From the NCBI RefSeq assembly GCF_000382065.1, contig NZ_KB907505.1:62001-126000 (forward strand): a DNA stretch of 64,000 bases, written 5' to 3'. The stretch comes from Stenotrophomonas hibiscicola ATCC 19867 (GTDB lineage: Bacteria; Pseudomonadota; Gammaproteobacteria; Xanthomonadales; Xanthomonadaceae). Within the stretch, counting starts at the first letter, position 1, and every line of letters begins with the position of its first letter. The position numbers and the translations under genes were made by a program. Below the pieces are notes generated by a model, which searched no databases, had not been told where the DNA came from, and saw only the letters and a list, made by a program, of their open reading frames with translations. Shown here piece after piece: positions 54,069 to 62,413 of this stretch.

Positions 54069-56711
54069 ATGTACCGGCTCAGCCGCCACCGGATGCTGTT
54101 GCTGACCCTCCTGGTGATGGTCGGTGGCACCGTGCTGTGTGCGGTCACCGCCGGCCACTACGCCTGGCGGCGCGCCCTCGGCGAGGAAAGCAGCCAGGTG
54201 CAACGCCAGCTGCAGCTGTACGGCCAGGGCCTGCAGCAGCGCATCGACCGCTTCGGCACGTTGCCGCAGGTACTGGCGCTGGATCCGGATCTGCTGCACG
54301 CCCTGCGTGTGCCGCCCTCGCCCACCGAACAGCAGCGGCTGAACCTCAAGCTGCAACGCGCCAATGAAGTCACCCGTGCCTCGACCCTGACCCTGGTCGG
54401 CCACGACGGCGTGGCAGTGGCGGCCAGCAACTGGGACCAGCCGACCAGCAACGTCGGCGAGAACTACAGCTACCGCCCCTACTACCGGCAGGCACTGGCG
54501 CAGGGCCGCGGCCGCTTCTACGGCATCGGCATGACCACCGGCGTACCCGGCTACTACCTGTCGCAGGCCATCGAGGAAGGTGGCAAGCGGCTCGGCGTGG
54601 TGGTGATCAAGGTCGAGCTGTCGGCGCTGGAACAGGAATGGTTGAGCAGCCCGGACGTGGTGCTGGCCAGCGACGACCATGACGTGGTGTTCCTGGCCAA
54701 CCGTGACAGCTGGCGCTACCGCCTGCTGCGTCCGCTGGGCGCCGATGAGCGCCGCGAAATGCTGGACGCCCGCCAATACGCCGACCGCGCGTTGCAACCG
54801 TTGCGCGCGCGTACTGAAGACGTGCTTGCCGATGGTGGCCGCATGGTGCGCCTGCTCGATCCCGTACTGCCGCAGCCGATGCTGTGGCAAAGCCTGCAGC
54901 TGCCCGCCGAAGGCTGGAACCTGCATCTGCTGCACGACGCCAGCGCCGCCACCGCCGCCGGACGCGCGGCCGCACTCACCGGCGGTGCCGCGTGGCTGGC
55001 GCTGGGCTTCCTGGTGCTGTTCGTGCAGCAGCGCCGACGCCTGGCCAAGCATTGCCTGCGCAGCCGCCGCGAACTGGAAACCCTGCTCAAGCAGCACGCA
55101 CAGGAACTGCGCACCGCACAGGATGGCCTGCTGCAGGCGGCCACCGACGCCGACAGCGGACTCAGCCGCAGCCTCGAACACCTGCCGCAGGGCGTGGTGG
55201 TGATCGACCGCGAACTGCGCCTGGTCGCGTGGAATTCGCGCTATCTGGAACTGTTCCGGTTCCCGGCAGACCTGGTCCGCGTGGGCCGGCCGATCGAGGA
55301 ACTGTTCCGCTTCAACGCACGCCGTGGCCTGCTCGGTCCGGGCCCCGTCGATGAAGCAATCGAGCGTCGCCTGAACCACCTGCGCAGCGGCCGCCCGCAC
55401 ATGCGCGAGAGCGAGAAGGACGACGGCACGGTGCTGGAGATCCGTGGCAATCCGCTGCCTGACGGCGGCTTCGTCACCAGCTATGCCGACATCACCAGCT
55501 ACAAGAACGCCGCGCGCGAACTGCGCTCCCTGGCCGATGCGCTGGAACACCGCATCGCCGAACGCACCCGCGACCTGGACGAAGCACGCCGCGAAGCCGA
55601 GCAGGCCAACCGCTACAAGACCCGCTTCGTCGCCTCGGCCGTGCACGACCTGCTGCAGCCACTCAACGCTGCACGCATGTTCGTCTCGGTGCTGCGCGGC
55701 AAACTGAGCGACCCGGCGCAGCAGCAGACCAGCGACCACATCGACGCTGCGCTGGCCGCGCAGGACGCGATTCTCAACAGCCTGCTGGATATCGCGCGGC
55801 TGGAATCGGGCAGCCTGCCCACGCGCGTGCAGGCGTTCCGGCTCGGGCCGCTGCTGCAGACGCTGGCGCGCGAGTTCGGCATCGCCGCACAGTCACGCGG
55901 GCTGGTGGTCGACTGGGTCGATACCGATGCGGTGGTGGTCAGCGATGAAGCCCTGCTGCGCCGCATCCTGCAGAACTTCCTGTCCAACGCGCTGCGCTAC
56001 AGCGAACGCGGCCGCGTGCTGCTGGGTTGCCGCCGCCGCGAAGGCCTGCTGTGGATCGAAGTGCACGACCAGGGCCCGGGTATTCCGGATGCGCTGCAGG
56101 GCGAGATCTTCGAGGAGTTCCGCCGCCTTCACGACGGCCAGCAGCGCGGCGCTGGCCTTGGCCTGGCGATCGTCGATCGCATCGGTCGTCTGCTCGGCCA
56201 TCCGATCCGCCTGCGCTCGCAGCTGGGCCAGGGCAGCGTGTTCGCGGTGGGCGTACCGTTCGGCGACGCCAGTGCGATTCCTGCTACGGCACCTGCGCCG
56301 GTGCTGGTGCAGGAACCGGCCGCGGACAATCCGCTGCGCGGGCGCCGGGTGTGGGTGATCGATGATGATCCGCACGTCTGCGCCGCCAGCCGCGCGCTGC
56401 TGGAACGCTGGGGCTGCGAGGTGATGCTGGCCGATGGCCCGCAGGCCGCGTTGCAGCTGGCAGCGACAGGCGCGGTACCGGAGCTGGTGCTGCTGGATGT
56501 GCGCATGGGCGATCACCATGGCCCGGTGCTGTACGAGACATTGGCAGAGCTGTGGCAGGCCCGTCCGCCGGTGGTGCTGGTCACCGCCGAGCGCGATGCG
56601 GGATTGCGTGAGATGGCTGCCGAACGCGGTTGGGGAATGATGGCCAAGCCGGTGAAGCCGCCGGCGCTGCGGGCGCTGATGAGTCAGTTGCTGATCCGGC
56701 ATCGCGGGTAG
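54069..56711 (+). CDS. Hybrid sensor histidine kinase with DctB-like periplasmic sensor
   Basis: 880 residues. Helix 1 (MLLLTLLVMVGGTVLCAVTA), a periplasmic domain with the DctB-like signature NVGENYSYRPYYRQALAQGR and RFYGIGMTTGVPGYYLSQAI that binds C4-dicarboxylates in DctB, helix 2 (GGAAWLALGFLVLFVQQRR), a coiled coil, a PAS domain (EHLPQGVVVIDRELRLVAWN), the H-box VASAVHDLLQPLNAARMFVS, an ATPase domain (NFLSNALRYS, DQGPGIPD, GAGLGLAIVDRIGRLLG) and a C-terminal receiver (VWVIDDDPHVCA, LVLLDVRMGD, AKPVKPP). Likely partner is the LuxR-type regulator at 57166-57816, convergent and separated by nested inverted repeats. Proposed input: dicarboxylates for dctA. Confidence 0.92.
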   Translation: MYRLSRHRMLLLTLLVMVGGTVLCAVTAGHYAWRRALGEESSQVQRQLQLYGQGLQQRIDRFGTLPQVLALDPDLLHALRVPPSPTEQQRLNLKLQRANEVTRASTLTLVGHDGVAVAASNWDQPTSNVGENYSYRPYYRQALAQGRGRFYGIGMTTGVPGYYLSQAIEEGGKRLGVVVIKVELSALEQEWLSSPDVVLASDDHDVVFLANRDSWRYRLLRPLGADERREMLDARQYADRALQPLRARTEDVLADGGRMVRLLDPVLPQPMLWQSLQLPAEGWNLHLLHDASAATAAGRAAALTGGAAWLALGFLVLFVQQRRRLAKHCLRSRRELETLLKQHAQELRTAQDGLLQAATDADSGLSRSLEHLPQGVVVIDRELRLVAWNSRYLELFRFPADLVRVGRPIEELFRFNARRGLLGPGPVDEAIERRLNHLRSGRPHMRESEKDDGTVLEIRGNPLPDGGFVTSYADITSYKNAARELRSLADALEHRIAERTRDLDEARREAEQANRYKTRFVASAVHDLLQPLNAARMFVSVLRGKLSDPAQQQTSDHIDAALAAQDAILNSLLDIARLESGSLPTRVQAFRLGPLLQTLAREFGIAAQSRGLVVDWVDTDAVVVSDEALLRRILQNFLSNALRYSERGRVLLGCRRREGLLWIEVHDQGPGIPDALQGEIFEEFRRLHDGQQRGAGLGLAIVDRIGRLLGHPIRLRSQLGQGSVFAVGVPFGDASAIPATAPAPVLVQEPAADNPLRGRRVWVIDDDPHVCAASRALLERWGCEVMLADGPQAALQLAATGAVPELVLLDVRMGDHHGPVLYETLAELWQARPPVVLVTAERDAGLREMAAERGWGMMAKPVKPPALRALMSQLLIRHRG

Positions 56712-56768
56712 TTTCCAGCCAACGGCGCAGCCCCTCGTGGGTGGTCGCGCAAAGCAGTTCATCGGTGG

Positions 56769-56872
56769 GGCCGGGTAGATGGGCTGCACAGGGGGCGCTG
56801 CAAGTACGTCCCTGTAAGCTCGGTCGCCGCATCCATGCGGCTCACGCCCCTGTGCAGCCCATCTACCCGGCC
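56769..56872. repeat. Long inverted repeat with conserved core (copy 2)
   Basis: Arms GGCCGGGTAGATGGGCTGCA... (56769-56797) and its complement (56845-56872, one base bulged) enclose a 47-nt core with CAAGTACGTCCCTGTAAGCT and GCCGCATCCATGCGGC, shared with copies near 14.8 and 15.1 kb. Confidence 0.75.
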
Positions 56873-56945
56873 ACGGACACGTTCCGTGCGCGTCCACCCT
56901 CGGAGAAGAAAAAAGATCAAAAGCGGGTCGCGCTGCGCTTGCTCG

Positions 56946-57013
56946 TGTAGAGCCGAGCCCATGCTCGGCTGCTTTCCGGCCGGTCCGCGAAGCCGAGCGT
57001 GGGCTCGGCTCTA
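56946..57013. repeat. SMAG inverted dimer (AGCCGAGC variant)
   Basis: GTAGAGCCGAGCCCATGCTC... (56946-56969) and its inverse ending GGCTCGGCTCTAC (56990-57013). The same AGCCGAGC variant forms the dimer after leuB. Confidence 0.8.
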
Positions 57014-57165
57014 CAAAAGGCGGCCTGACAGCCTGCTTTTGCTTTTGATCTTTTTTCTTCTCCGTGGGTGGCAGGCCACCGAAATCTGTCAGAGGCCGGT
57101 CGCAGCTTCTGCTTTCAGCGACCAACCCAAACCCACCCACGAGGGGCTGCGCCGTTGGCCGGAAA

Positions 57166-57816
57166 CTACAACCCGATGCCGGCGTCGCCCTCAGGCTCCA
57201 GCGCCTTCACCAGTACCGCTGCCTGTGTGCGGCTGTGGCATTCGAGCTTCTTCAGGATCGCAGTGACATGTACCTTCACCGTGTTCTCGGCCAACCCCAG
57301 CGTGTAGGCGATCTGCTTGTTGAGCAGGCCATCGGCCAGGCACAGCAGCACACGGAACTGCTGCGGGGTCAGCTGCGCCAGGCGGCTGGCCAGCAGTGCA
57401 TCGGCCTCCGAACGCTCGGCGGCCATCGCCGGGAACCACAGGCCACCATCGAGCACCGCCTGCACGGCCTCGCCGATGGTCTCGGCCGGGGCCGACTTCG
57501 GGATGAACCCGGCCGCGCCGAACTGCTGGGCACGGCGGATCACCCGCGGATGGTCGTTGGACGAGAGGATCACCACCGGGATGTCCGGATGCGAGCCACG
57601 CACGTGCAGCAGCGCGGAAAAACCGTGCGCGCCTGGCATGGTCAGGTCGAGCAGCACCAGGTCCACATCCGGGTGTGCGTCGAGTGCTTCGGCCAATGCC
57701 TCGGCGCTGGCGACCTCGCGCACCTGCGCCAGCGGCAGGCTCTGCCGCAATGACTGCACCACCGCCGAACGCAGCAGCGGGTGGTCATCGGCGATCAGGA
57801 TGGTGTATTCGCTCAT
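57166..57816 (-). CDS. NarL/LuxR-type response regulator
   Basis: 216 residues from ATG 57814-57816. Receiver domain YTILIADDHPLLRSAVVQSL with acidic pair, phospho-Asp in VDLVLLDLTMPGAHG, and the switch Lys in GFIPKSAPAET. The C-terminal LuxR helix-turn-helix is QLTPQQFRVLLCLADGLLNK followed by QIAYTLGLAENTVKVHVTAI. Probable partner of the hybrid kinase that ends 455 bp away in convergent orientation. The start lies six bases after TACAAT, so the mRNA may be leaderless. The TAG stop codon coincides with the outer edge of the nested inverted repeats. Confidence 0.93.
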   Translation of the reverse strand: MSEYTILIADDHPLLRSAVVQSLRQSLPLAQVREVASAEALAEALDAHPDVDLVLLDLTMPGAHGFSALLHVRGSHPDIPVVILSSNDHPRVIRRAQQFGAAGFIPKSAPAETIGEAVQAVLDGGLWFPAMAAERSEADALLASRLAQLTPQQFRVLLCLADGLLNKQIAYTLGLAENTVKVHVTAILKKLECHSRTQAAVLVKALEPEGDAGIGL

Positions 57817-57822
57817 GCGGCC

Positions 57823-57828
57823 ATTGTA
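57823..57828 (-). promoter_or_regulatory. -10-like box for the LuxR-type regulator, leaderless type
   Basis: On the minus strand TACAAT, then GGCCGC, then the ATG. The -35 would fall in the gap or the 3' end of the solute-binding protein gene. Confidence 0.5.
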
Positions 57829-57844
57829 CGGGCAGGCCGGAGCC

Positions 57845-58900
57845 TCAGCGCCCTGCCGGCTCCACGCTGCTGCGCCAGGCATCGAGGAACTGGCGACGCT
57901 TGAGCGCGTCCAGGTACACCAGCACGCCCGGGCCGAGCTGGATCGGGCGGCGGCTGCGGCCCGGCGCATCATCGCCGCGCGCGTTGCCGGTCACGATCGG
58001 CATCAGCCGTGCCTCGCGCGACAGCACCTGCTGGCCGCGTGGCGACAGCAGGTAGTCGAGGAAGCGCCGGGCTTCTTCCGGGTGTGGGCCGGTGCGCGGG
58101 ATGACTGCGGTGCGCAGCACCACCAGCGTGTAGTCCTCGGGCTCGATGATGGCCAGTGGCGCGCCCGCATCGACACGTGCCTGCGCGTAGGAGCCGAGCA
58201 CGTTGTAGACCAGCGACAGCTGGCCACTGGCCACCTGGTCCAGCAGCACGCCGGTGCGCTCCTCGCGCACCACGTCGTTGTCGCCCAGCGCGCCCAGCAG
58301 CGCGCCGGCAATGCTGCCGCGCTGCGCGTCCTGGGTCGCCAACAGGTAGCCGACGCTGCTGCGCTCGATGTCATAGGTGCCGACCCTGCCGCGCAGGGGT
58401 GCACCTTCAGCGCGCAGCCGGTCCAGCAGCTGCCGACGCGTGTGCGGCACCTTCGCGGCCGGCAGCATGCGGGTGTTGTAGACCATCACCACCGGCTCGT
58501 AGCTGATACCGAACGCCTCGTTGCGCCACTGTGCCCAGGCCGGCAGTGCGGCGGTCTGCGCCGAACGGTGTGGCAGCGCGTGGCCATCGTTGACCAGCTT
58601 GGTCTGCAGATCCATGCCGCTGGAGATCAGCAGGTCCGGCGATGCCGGTCCGGCGCGGTCGTGCAGGTAACGCGCGTACAGGTCCTGGGTGATGATGTCC
58701 TCGTACACCACCTCGGTGCCGGGATGCAGGCGCTGGTAATCGGCGATCACCACCGCGAACACTTCGATGTCGGTGGTGCCGTGAATGCGCAGCTGCGCAG
58801 TGGCCTTTGCCTGGGCCGGGAAACGGCGTACGTCGCCGGGCGCGGCCAGTACCGGCAGGGCCAGCAGCAAGGCAACGGCAGCAGCGAACAGGCGGATCAT
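57845..58900 (-). CDS. Periplasmic solute-binding protein (Fe3+/ABC type 2 fold) linked to a two-component system
   Basis: 351 residues with signal peptide MIRLFAAAVALLLALPVLAA. Sequence features of extracellular binding proteins: IHGTTDIEVFAVVIADYQRL, PGTEVVYEDIITQDLYARYL, PDLLISSGMDLQTKLVNDGH, EPVVMVYNTRML and RRFLDYLLSPRGQQVLSREA. No transporter gene accompanies it; its ATG overlaps the kinase stop (ATGA). Binding proteins of this kind occur in operons with TctE-like kinases and may present a ligand to the sensor rather than to a permease. The ligand is probably an organic anion or metal complex; unproven. Confidence 0.85.
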   Translation of the reverse strand: MIRLFAAAVALLLALPVLAAPGDVRRFPAQAKATAQLRIHGTTDIEVFAVVIADYQRLHPGTEVVYEDIITQDLYARYLHDRAGPASPDLLISSGMDLQTKLVNDGHALPHRSAQTAALPAWAQWRNEAFGISYEPVVMVYNTRMLPAAKVPHTRRQLLDRLRAEGAPLRGRVGTYDIERSSVGYLLATQDAQRGSIAGALLGALGDNDVVREERTGVLLDQVASGQLSLVYNVLGSYAQARVDAGAPLAIIEPEDYTLVVLRTAVIPRTGPHPEEARRFLDYLLSPRGQQVLSREARLMPIVTGNARGDDAPGRSRRPIQLGPGVLVYLDALKRRQFLDAWRSSVEPAGR

Positions 58901-60288
58901 GGACTGCTCCGTGGCAGGCGGATGGTGGCGATCAGCCCGCCCTGCGGGCGGTTGCTGAGGTCGATGCGGCCGCCATGGCTGTCGACCACGCGCTTGACGA
59001 TGGCAAGGCCCAGCCCGGCGCCGCCGGACGGCGCGCCTTCGCCACGGGCGAAGCGCTCGAACACGCGTTCGGCATCAGCGGGTGCGATGCCTGCGCCATG
59101 GTCGGCAATGGTCAGCACCGCCTGACCGCCTTCCACGGTCAGCGCGATCTGCAACGGGCCCTCGCCGCCGTACTTCAGTGCGTTGTCGACCAGGTTCTTG
59201 ATCGCCTCGCGCAGCAGCAGCGCGTCGCCGTGCACCTGCACCGGCTCGGCGGTCATCGCAAGTTGCACGCGCGGTGCCGGGCCGGCCTGCGGCAGGGCTT
59301 CATGCAGGGCCTGGTGCACGGTCTCGGCCAGGTCCACCGCCGCAAAGCGCTGCAGGTGCGAGCGATGGATCACGCTGGCATCGCTGAGCAGCTGGTTCAG
59401 CAACCGGCTCATGTGGGTGGCATTGCGCTCGATCGCCTGCAGGCTGCGCCGCATGTCTTCGGGGTCGTCGCCGTCCAGCGCAAGCTGTGCCTGCGCGCGC
59501 AGGGCAGCCAACGGCGTGCGCATCTGGTGCGCGGCCTCGGCCATGAATGCGCGCAGTGTCTCGTTGCTGCTGGACAGGCGCTCCATGAAGCGGTTCAACG
59601 CCGCCACCATCTGGTCCATCTCGCGCGGCACGCGCGCGTCGAGGGGCTTCAGGTCGGACGGTTCGCGGCGCGACAGCTCGCGTTCCACCCGCACCAGTGG
59701 GCGGAACGCGCGGTGCACGCCAAACGCCACCAGCGCCAGCAGCAGGCCGGACAGCACGCCGATCGCCAGCAGTGCGCGATTGACCATGTCCTGCGCGACG
59801 GCTTCGCGCGCACGCCGGGTCTGGCCCACCTGCACCTGCACCTCGCCCTGCGCCGAGGCCGCGGCGAAACTGCGGCCGACCACCACGAAGCGCACGGTCT
59901 CGCCGCTGTACGCCGCATCAAACAGTTGCGGCTGCGTGCCCGGACGGCGCGGCGGCGACGGCAGATCGCCATAACCTGTGATCAGGTTGCCGCGGCTGTC
60001 GGCCACCCGATAGAACACGCGGTCTTCCGGGGCCATCGCCAGGAGGTCCAGCGCCGCATAGGGAAGATCGACCTGCCACTGGCCGTCGACCAGCGCCACC
60101 GAATCGGCGATGGACAGCGCCGAAGACACCAGCAGGTGATCGTAGGAACGGTTTGCCGCACGCTGGCCATAGTCGCGCGCGGCGAACAGGAGGGCCACCG
60201 CGAACACCGCCAGCAGCAAGCCGAGGTAGAGCAGCAGCGTGCGCCGCAACGAACCTGGCGCCGCGTTCGCAGCGCGTGCGTCAGCCAT
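58897..60288 (-). CDS. TctE-like sensor histidine kinase
   Basis: 463 residues from ATG 60286-60288, overlapping the regulator stop by 8 bp. Helix 1 (TLLLYLGLLLAVFAVALLFA), an N-terminal 2CSK-type periplasmic region (SALSIADSVALVDGQWQVDL, RVFYRVADSRGNLITGYGDL) as in TctE/QseC kinases, helix 2 (ALLAIGVLSGLLLALVAFGV), HAMP, the phospho-His in MAEAAHQMRTPLAALRAQAQ, and the ATPase domain (NLVDNALKYG, DHGAGIAPADAERVFERFAR, GAGLGLAIVKRVVDSHGG). TctDE systems respond to tricarboxylates; the divergent citrate transporter supports that signal here. Confidence 0.93.
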   Translation of the reverse strand: MADARAANAAPGSLRRTLLLYLGLLLAVFAVALLFAARDYGQRAANRSYDHLLVSSALSIADSVALVDGQWQVDLPYAALDLLAMAPEDRVFYRVADSRGNLITGYGDLPSPPRRPGTQPQLFDAAYSGETVRFVVVGRSFAAASAQGEVQVQVGQTRRAREAVAQDMVNRALLAIGVLSGLLLALVAFGVHRAFRPLVRVERELSRREPSDLKPLDARVPREMDQMVAALNRFMERLSSSNETLRAFMAEAAHQMRTPLAALRAQAQLALDGDDPEDMRRSLQAIERNATHMSRLLNQLLSDASVIHRSHLQRFAAVDLAETVHQALHEALPQAGPAPRVQLAMTAEPVQVHGDALLLREAIKNLVDNALKYGGEGPLQIALTVEGGQAVLTIADHGAGIAPADAERVFERFARGEGAPSGGAGLGLAIVKRVVDSHGGRIDLSNRPQGGLIATIRLPRSSP

Positions 60289-60970
60289 CGGCGTCGGCGC
60301 TGCCATCGCTGGCTTCCAGCAGGTAGCCGACACCGCGCACCGTGGTGATGCGCAGCGGTGCGCCCGCCAGCTTCTTTCTCAGGCGGCCAACATACAACTC
60401 GATGGCATTCGGGCCCGCTTCGTCATCGAAACCGAACAGGCCGTTGCCGATCTCGTCCTTGCCGACCACCTGACCGAGGCGCCCGACCAGGATTTCCAGC
60501 AGGCGGTACTCGCGATTGGGCAGTTCGATCGGCTCCCCGTCGAGGCTGACCCGGTGCGCAGCGTTGTCGAACTGGAAGCCGCCAATCTGCACCACTTCGC
60601 TGGCCTGCCCACGCGCGCGCCGCAGCAGTACGCGGCAGCGTGCTTCGAACTCGCGGAAGTCAAAGGGCTTGCCCAGGTAGTCGTCGGCGCCCACATCCAG
60701 CGCCTGCACGCGATCCTCGATGCCATCGCGCGCGGTCAGCATCAGCACCGGCGTGCTGTCACCGCGCTCGCGCATGCCGGCCAGCACGCGCAGGCCGTCC
60801 AGCTTGGGCAGGCCGATATCCAGCACCACCAGGTCGAAGCTCTGGTAGCGCAGCACGCTGGCAGCGGCCAGGCCGTCGGCCTGCCAGTCCACGGCATGGC
60901 CACTGCGACGCATGCGACGGATGATCGCATCGGCCAGATCCGGGTTGTCTTCGACCAGCAGCAGGCGCAT
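60281..60970 (-). CDS. TctD-like OmpR-family response regulator
   Basis: 229 residues from ATG 60968-60970. Receiver: MRLLLVEDNPDLADAIIRRM, phospho-Asp in FDLVVLDIGLPKLDGL, TARDGIEDRVQALDVGADDY and the switch Lys in LGKPFDFREFEARC. The winged helix DNA-binding domain shows IELPNREYRLLEILVGRLGQ and NAIELYVGRLRKKLAGAPLR followed by RGVGYLLEA. First gene of a regulator-kinase-binding protein operon that diverges from the porin-citrate transporter genes across 196 bp. Confidence 0.95.
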   Translation of the reverse strand: MRLLLVEDNPDLADAIIRRMRRSGHAVDWQADGLAAASVLRYQSFDLVVLDIGLPKLDGLRVLAGMRERGDSTPVLMLTARDGIEDRVQALDVGADDYLGKPFDFREFEARCRVLLRRARGQASEVVQIGGFQFDNAAHRVSLDGEPIELPNREYRLLEILVGRLGQVVGKDEIGNGLFGFDDEAGPNAIELYVGRLRKKLAGAPLRITTVRGVGYLLEASDGSADADG

Positions 60971-61166
60971 GGGCACGACGGTGGGAGGGGAAGCGAATGC
61001 TACCGCATGACGCCGGGGCCGCCCGCCGGGCCATGCCTGGCGACCATTTACGCTGCACCGCACAAACCGCTGACAGGACGATGACAGCTACGGCGACCCA
61101 GACTGCGGCCGCGCACCGTCCGGTGCCCACGATTGCCGCGCGCCTGGCGCGCACCTGGGAGGGTTT

Positions 61167-62342
61167 GTGGAATTCACGTTTGCCTGGCGGCGTCCTGCCG
61201 CCATGATGGCGCTGGCTGCCCTGTCGGCGCCGGCCTTCGCTGCCGAAGACGACCGCCCGGTCACGGCCACTCTCGGTGGCCGCCTGCACCTGGACTTCGC
61301 CACCTTCGACAACGACAACCGCGGCACCCCGAACAAGGACGACACCGAAATCCGCCGTGCGTGGGTTGACGTGTCCGGCAAGTTCTTCGTGGTCGACTAC
61401 AAGCTGGAAGCCGATTTCTCCGGCGACCGCGTCGAGGCCAAGGACGTGTACCTGGCGCGCAGCTTCGGCAAGGCCGGCAAGCTCACCGTCGGCCAGTTCA
61501 AGCAGTACTTCTCGCTGGATGACCGTACCAGCTCCAACTACGGCAGCTTCCTGGAGCGCGGCAACGCCGGCACCACGCTGGCGCCGCTGTACCGCCTGGG
61601 TGCGTCCTGGCAGGCCAATCCCGGTGACTTCACCTGGGCGGCCAGCCTCTACAGCCTGGAGAGCATCGACGCCTGGCAGGTGAAGGGTCGCGCTGCCGGT
61701 GGCCGCGTCACCTGGGCGCCCTCGCCCAGTGATGGCGACGTGTTGCACCTGGGCCTGTCGCTGGCCCGCGAGGCCTACGACAATCCCGGCGCCAACGGCG
61801 TGCCCGGCCTGCGTATCCGCCCGCGCCCGGCCGGCCATCTGTCCGACAACAGCCGCCTGACCCTGGTCGACTTCTCCGCCGGCCGCGATACCGACGTCAA
61901 CAAGTGGTCGCTGGAATACGCGCAGGTGCGCGGCCCGCTGTCGTGGCAGGGCGAGTTCAGTGGCGCCACCTTCGACGACGGCGCCCAGCGTGGCGATGTA
62001 ATGGCGGCCTACGGCATGCTCAGCTGGTTCGTCACCGGCGAAAGCCGTGCCTACGACCGCAAGACCGGCCGCTTCGCGCGGGTGAAGGACATCCGCCACA
62101 AGGCCGGGGCCTTCGAAGTGGCGCTGCGCTACGACCAGATGTGGGGCGCGCAGCATCTCGACGGTGCGCCGGACCTGCGTCGCGGCAGCACCGAAGCCTG
62201 GACGCTGGGTGGCAACTGGTACCTGCGCGACAACCTGCGCTTCATGCTCAACGTGATCGAAAGCCGCAACCGTGATCGCCTGGCCGGGGTGACGGTGGAC
62301 CGCACGCGCGCGGTCACCGGCCGCCTGCAGTACGACTTCTAG
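61167..62342 (+). CDS. OprO/OprP-family outer-membrane porin
   Basis: 391 residues starting at GTG 61167 with TGGGAGG just upstream; ATG codons at 61203 and 61206 are alternatives but would shorten the signal peptide (WRRPAAMMALAALSAPAFAA). Strands such as ATLGGRLHLDFATFDNDN, RRAWVDVSGKFFVVDYKLEA and KLTVGQFKQYFSLDDRTSSN belong to the phosphate-selective porin O/P family, and the end GRLQYDF has the terminal Phe. Its neighbours (TctDE-like system, citrate carrier) suggest passage of citrate or another organic anion; that is inference. 72 bp before the citrate transporter gene. Confidence 0.88.
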   Translation: MEFTFAWRRPAAMMALAALSAPAFAAEDDRPVTATLGGRLHLDFATFDNDNRGTPNKDDTEIRRAWVDVSGKFFVVDYKLEADFSGDRVEAKDVYLARSFGKAGKLTVGQFKQYFSLDDRTSSNYGSFLERGNAGTTLAPLYRLGASWQANPGDFTWAASLYSLESIDAWQVKGRAAGGRVTWAPSPSDGDVLHLGLSLAREAYDNPGANGVPGLRIRPRPAGHLSDNSRLTLVDFSAGRDTDVNKWSLEYAQVRGPLSWQGEFSGATFDDGAQRGDVMAAYGMLSWFVTGESRAYDRKTGRFARVKDIRHKAGAFEVALRYDQMWGAQHLDGAPDLRRGSTEAWTLGGNWYLRDNLRFMLNVIESRNRDRLAGVTVDRTRAVTGRLQYDF

Positions 62343-62413
62343 GCCCGACATTCCGGGCATTCCGCCCGGGCCCCTTCCACTCCCCACGTCCTGTTTTCGC
62401 AAGGAGTCCGCAG

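Larger units (their letters stand above)
56708..57169. repeat. Nested inverted-repeat element spanning the gap between convergent kinase and regulator genes
   Basis: Outer arms of 37 bp (56708-56744 and 57133-57169) match at 36 positions and begin with GTAG, whose TAG is the stop codon of each convergent gene. Inside lie a second pair of 31-bp arms (56894-56924 and 57040-57070, 30 matches; 23 bp perfect with the purine tract GGAGAAGAAAAAAGATC), an innermost SMAG dimer (56946-57013), and a side inverted repeat (56769-56872). No gene is seen in the 454-bp gap. Confidence 0.85.

Noticed and set aside
52695..55739. Open frame of about 1010 codons antisense to the porin and hybrid kinase genes
   Set aside because: Spans two real genes and their gap, with no domain of its own.
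61081..61206. 41-codon frame (starting MTATATQTAAAHRPVPTIAA) overlapping the start of the second porin
   Set aside because: Low-complexity sequence, no known family, overlaps the better supported porin start in another frame. A leader role cannot be excluded.
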